A stretch of DNA of 64,000 nucleotides from CAWCLK01 sp963796225 (GTDB lineage: Bacteria > Actinomycetota > Nitriliruptoria > Nitriliruptorales > Nitriliruptoraceae): the NCBI GenBank assembly GCA_963796225.1, contig CAWCLK010000057.1, forward strand, positions 62,001-126,000, in the 5' to 3' direction. Positions 63,312 to 64,000 of the stretch are shown piece after piece. The translations under genes and the position numbers were made by a program. Under the pieces are notes generated by a model. That model did not search any database and was not told the origin of the DNA. It saw nothing but the letters and a program-made list of their open reading frames with translations. Every line of letters begins with the position of its first letter. Position 1 is the stretch's first letter.

Positions 63312-64000
63312 TCACTCGACCGTCTGGCACGGGGCGGTGAACTCGTAGCCCTCCGCGGTCGGCCCGGTGTAGCTGGACTCGAGCGGGGTCAGGCCCAGGT
63401 CGGCCTCGGGGTCGGGCTGGCTGATGACCGCCGAGCGCGGGACCGTCTCGTTCGGGTCCCCGCCGTAGGTGCGGTCGGGCAGCGCGCCCTCGTAGCTGAC
63501 CGTCAGGCCGTCCACGGCGGCGACCAGGCCCTCACGGGTCATGTCGCCGTTCGAGGCGGCCTTCTCGAGCAGGGCCTTCAGCGGGTACGACCAGATCCAC
63601 CCGAAGGTGAAGCCGTCGTTGTCCGGCAGGTTGCCCTCGCCGAGCGCCGCGGCCATGGCGTCGTGCGCCGCGGTGTCGGTGCCGAAGGAGCCCCACGGAC
63701 CGACGTGCAGGAACGACGACTGCAGCGCCGGGGCGGCCGCGGAGTCGAGCAGCGCCGGGTTCCAGGTCGGCACGGAGCCGAGGAACTGGCCCTCGAAGCC
63801 CTGCGACACGGCCTTGCCCACGATCTCGGCGAGCTCGGCCGGGCCGGTACCGATCTGGACGACGTCCGGCGACGCGTTCAGGATCGCGCCGACGGCGGCG
63901 TCCTGGTTGCCGGCGGTCGCGTTCGGGGCGGTCTGGGTGAAGCCGAGCCACTCGACGTCGTTGGCGTTGGCCCACGCCTCGGCGCCGGCCGCACCGTCAC
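63312..64000 (-). CDS. ABC-transporter substrate-binding protein, branched-chain amino acid type, 3' part
   Basis: Incomplete at the window edge: about 229 C-terminal residues. The fold is that of type 1 periplasmic binding proteins of the LivJ kind (DVVQIGTGPAELAEIVGKAV, FLGSVPTWNPALL, LPDNDGFTFGWIWSYPLKALL). The C-terminus ends with FTAPCQTVE. Leu/Ile/Val or another ligand cannot be determined. The promoter and signal peptide lie beyond the edge. Terminator hairpin follows. Confidence 0.85.
   Translation of the reverse strand, partial: DGAAGAEAWANANDVEWLGFTQTAPNATAGNQDAAVGAILNASPDVVQIGTGPAELAEIVGKAVSQGFEGQFLGSVPTWNPALLDSAAAPALQSSFLHVGPWGSFGTDTAAHDAMAAALGEGNLPDNDGFTFGWIWSYPLKALLEKAASNGDMTREGLVAAVDGLTVSYEGALPDRTYGGDPNETVPRSAVISQPDPEADLGLTPLESSYTGPTAEGYEFTAPCQTVE

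Noticed and set aside
1..64000. CRISPR arrays, insertion sequences, prophage or integrase
   Set aside because: No regularly spaced repeats, no transposase or integrase motifs, and no attachment-site-like duplications seen.

Overview
The window is chromosomal DNA from a very G+C-rich organism (clearly above 70% by eye), with strong G/C bias at third codon positions and frequent GTG starts. Gene content points to an actinobacterium: DUF222/HNH (13E12-type) protein, fused AccD/AccA carboxyltransferase, tandem-repeat cell-wall-binding (CWB2) amidase, TipA-type MerR regulator, ethylmalonyl-CoA mutase, PII and GlnD in one operon, and GlnR-like and PHO-box-like sites. The CWB2 and DUF222 genes together would suit the Nitriliruptoria/Euzebya group, but this is inference. 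I see no phage, insertion sequence, integrase, CRISPR array, rRNA or tRNA; the window is mostly core and housekeeping genes.

Layout. 1-5.8 kb: phosphate uptake (pstS, pstC, a Na/Pi symporter with a separate PhoU-like protein), an alpha/beta hydrolase and GlpX fructose-bisphosphatase. 5.8-9 kb: acyl-CoA ligase, unknown protein and FAD oxidoreductase in one operon. 9-12.9 kb: DUF222/HNH protein, glyoxalase-fold protein, enoyl-CoA hydratase, SirB1-like protein. 12.9-17.4 kb: a large GGDEF-GAF-PAS-GGDEF-EAL protein and a TipA-like regulator with a textbook MerR promoter. 17.3-22 kb: DedA, PIN-PhoH ATPase, UppS, GreA, a LuxR-type regulator with a degenerate receiver. 22-27.8 kb: thiolase with a redox lipoprotein operon, SRPBCC protein, ABC ATPase with arginine deiminase, peroxiredoxin. 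27.8-35 kb: CWB2 amidase, NYN protein, O-methyltransferase, a HTH-TOBE regulator with modABC. 35-45.5 kb: M23 peptidase, ethylmalonyl-CoA mutase, DUF559 protein, HesB-like protein, membrane proteins, threonine dehydratase, fumarase. 45.5-52.9 kb: glnB-glnD, a candidate small RNA, and a B12-domain protein-sucC-sucD operon. 53-59.2 kb: fused acetyl-CoA carboxyltransferase, then a regulator, two NnrS-like membrane proteins and a hemerythrin-DUF2249 protein that look like a nitric-oxide/nitrosative-stress unit. 59.2-64 kb: GDT1-type transporter, PcrA helicase, a DUF4870-like protein and the end of an amino-acid ABC binding protein.

Data quality. About twenty otherwise convincing genes are interrupted by one or more single-base frameshifts (over 25 in 64 kb), including modA, nptA, phoH and accDA. 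Protein similarity resumes in another frame at once and the rest of each gene is intact, so uncorrected indels in the assembly are a better explanation than mass gene decay. For such genes I give the extent of the reconstructed gene and the approximate frameshift position.
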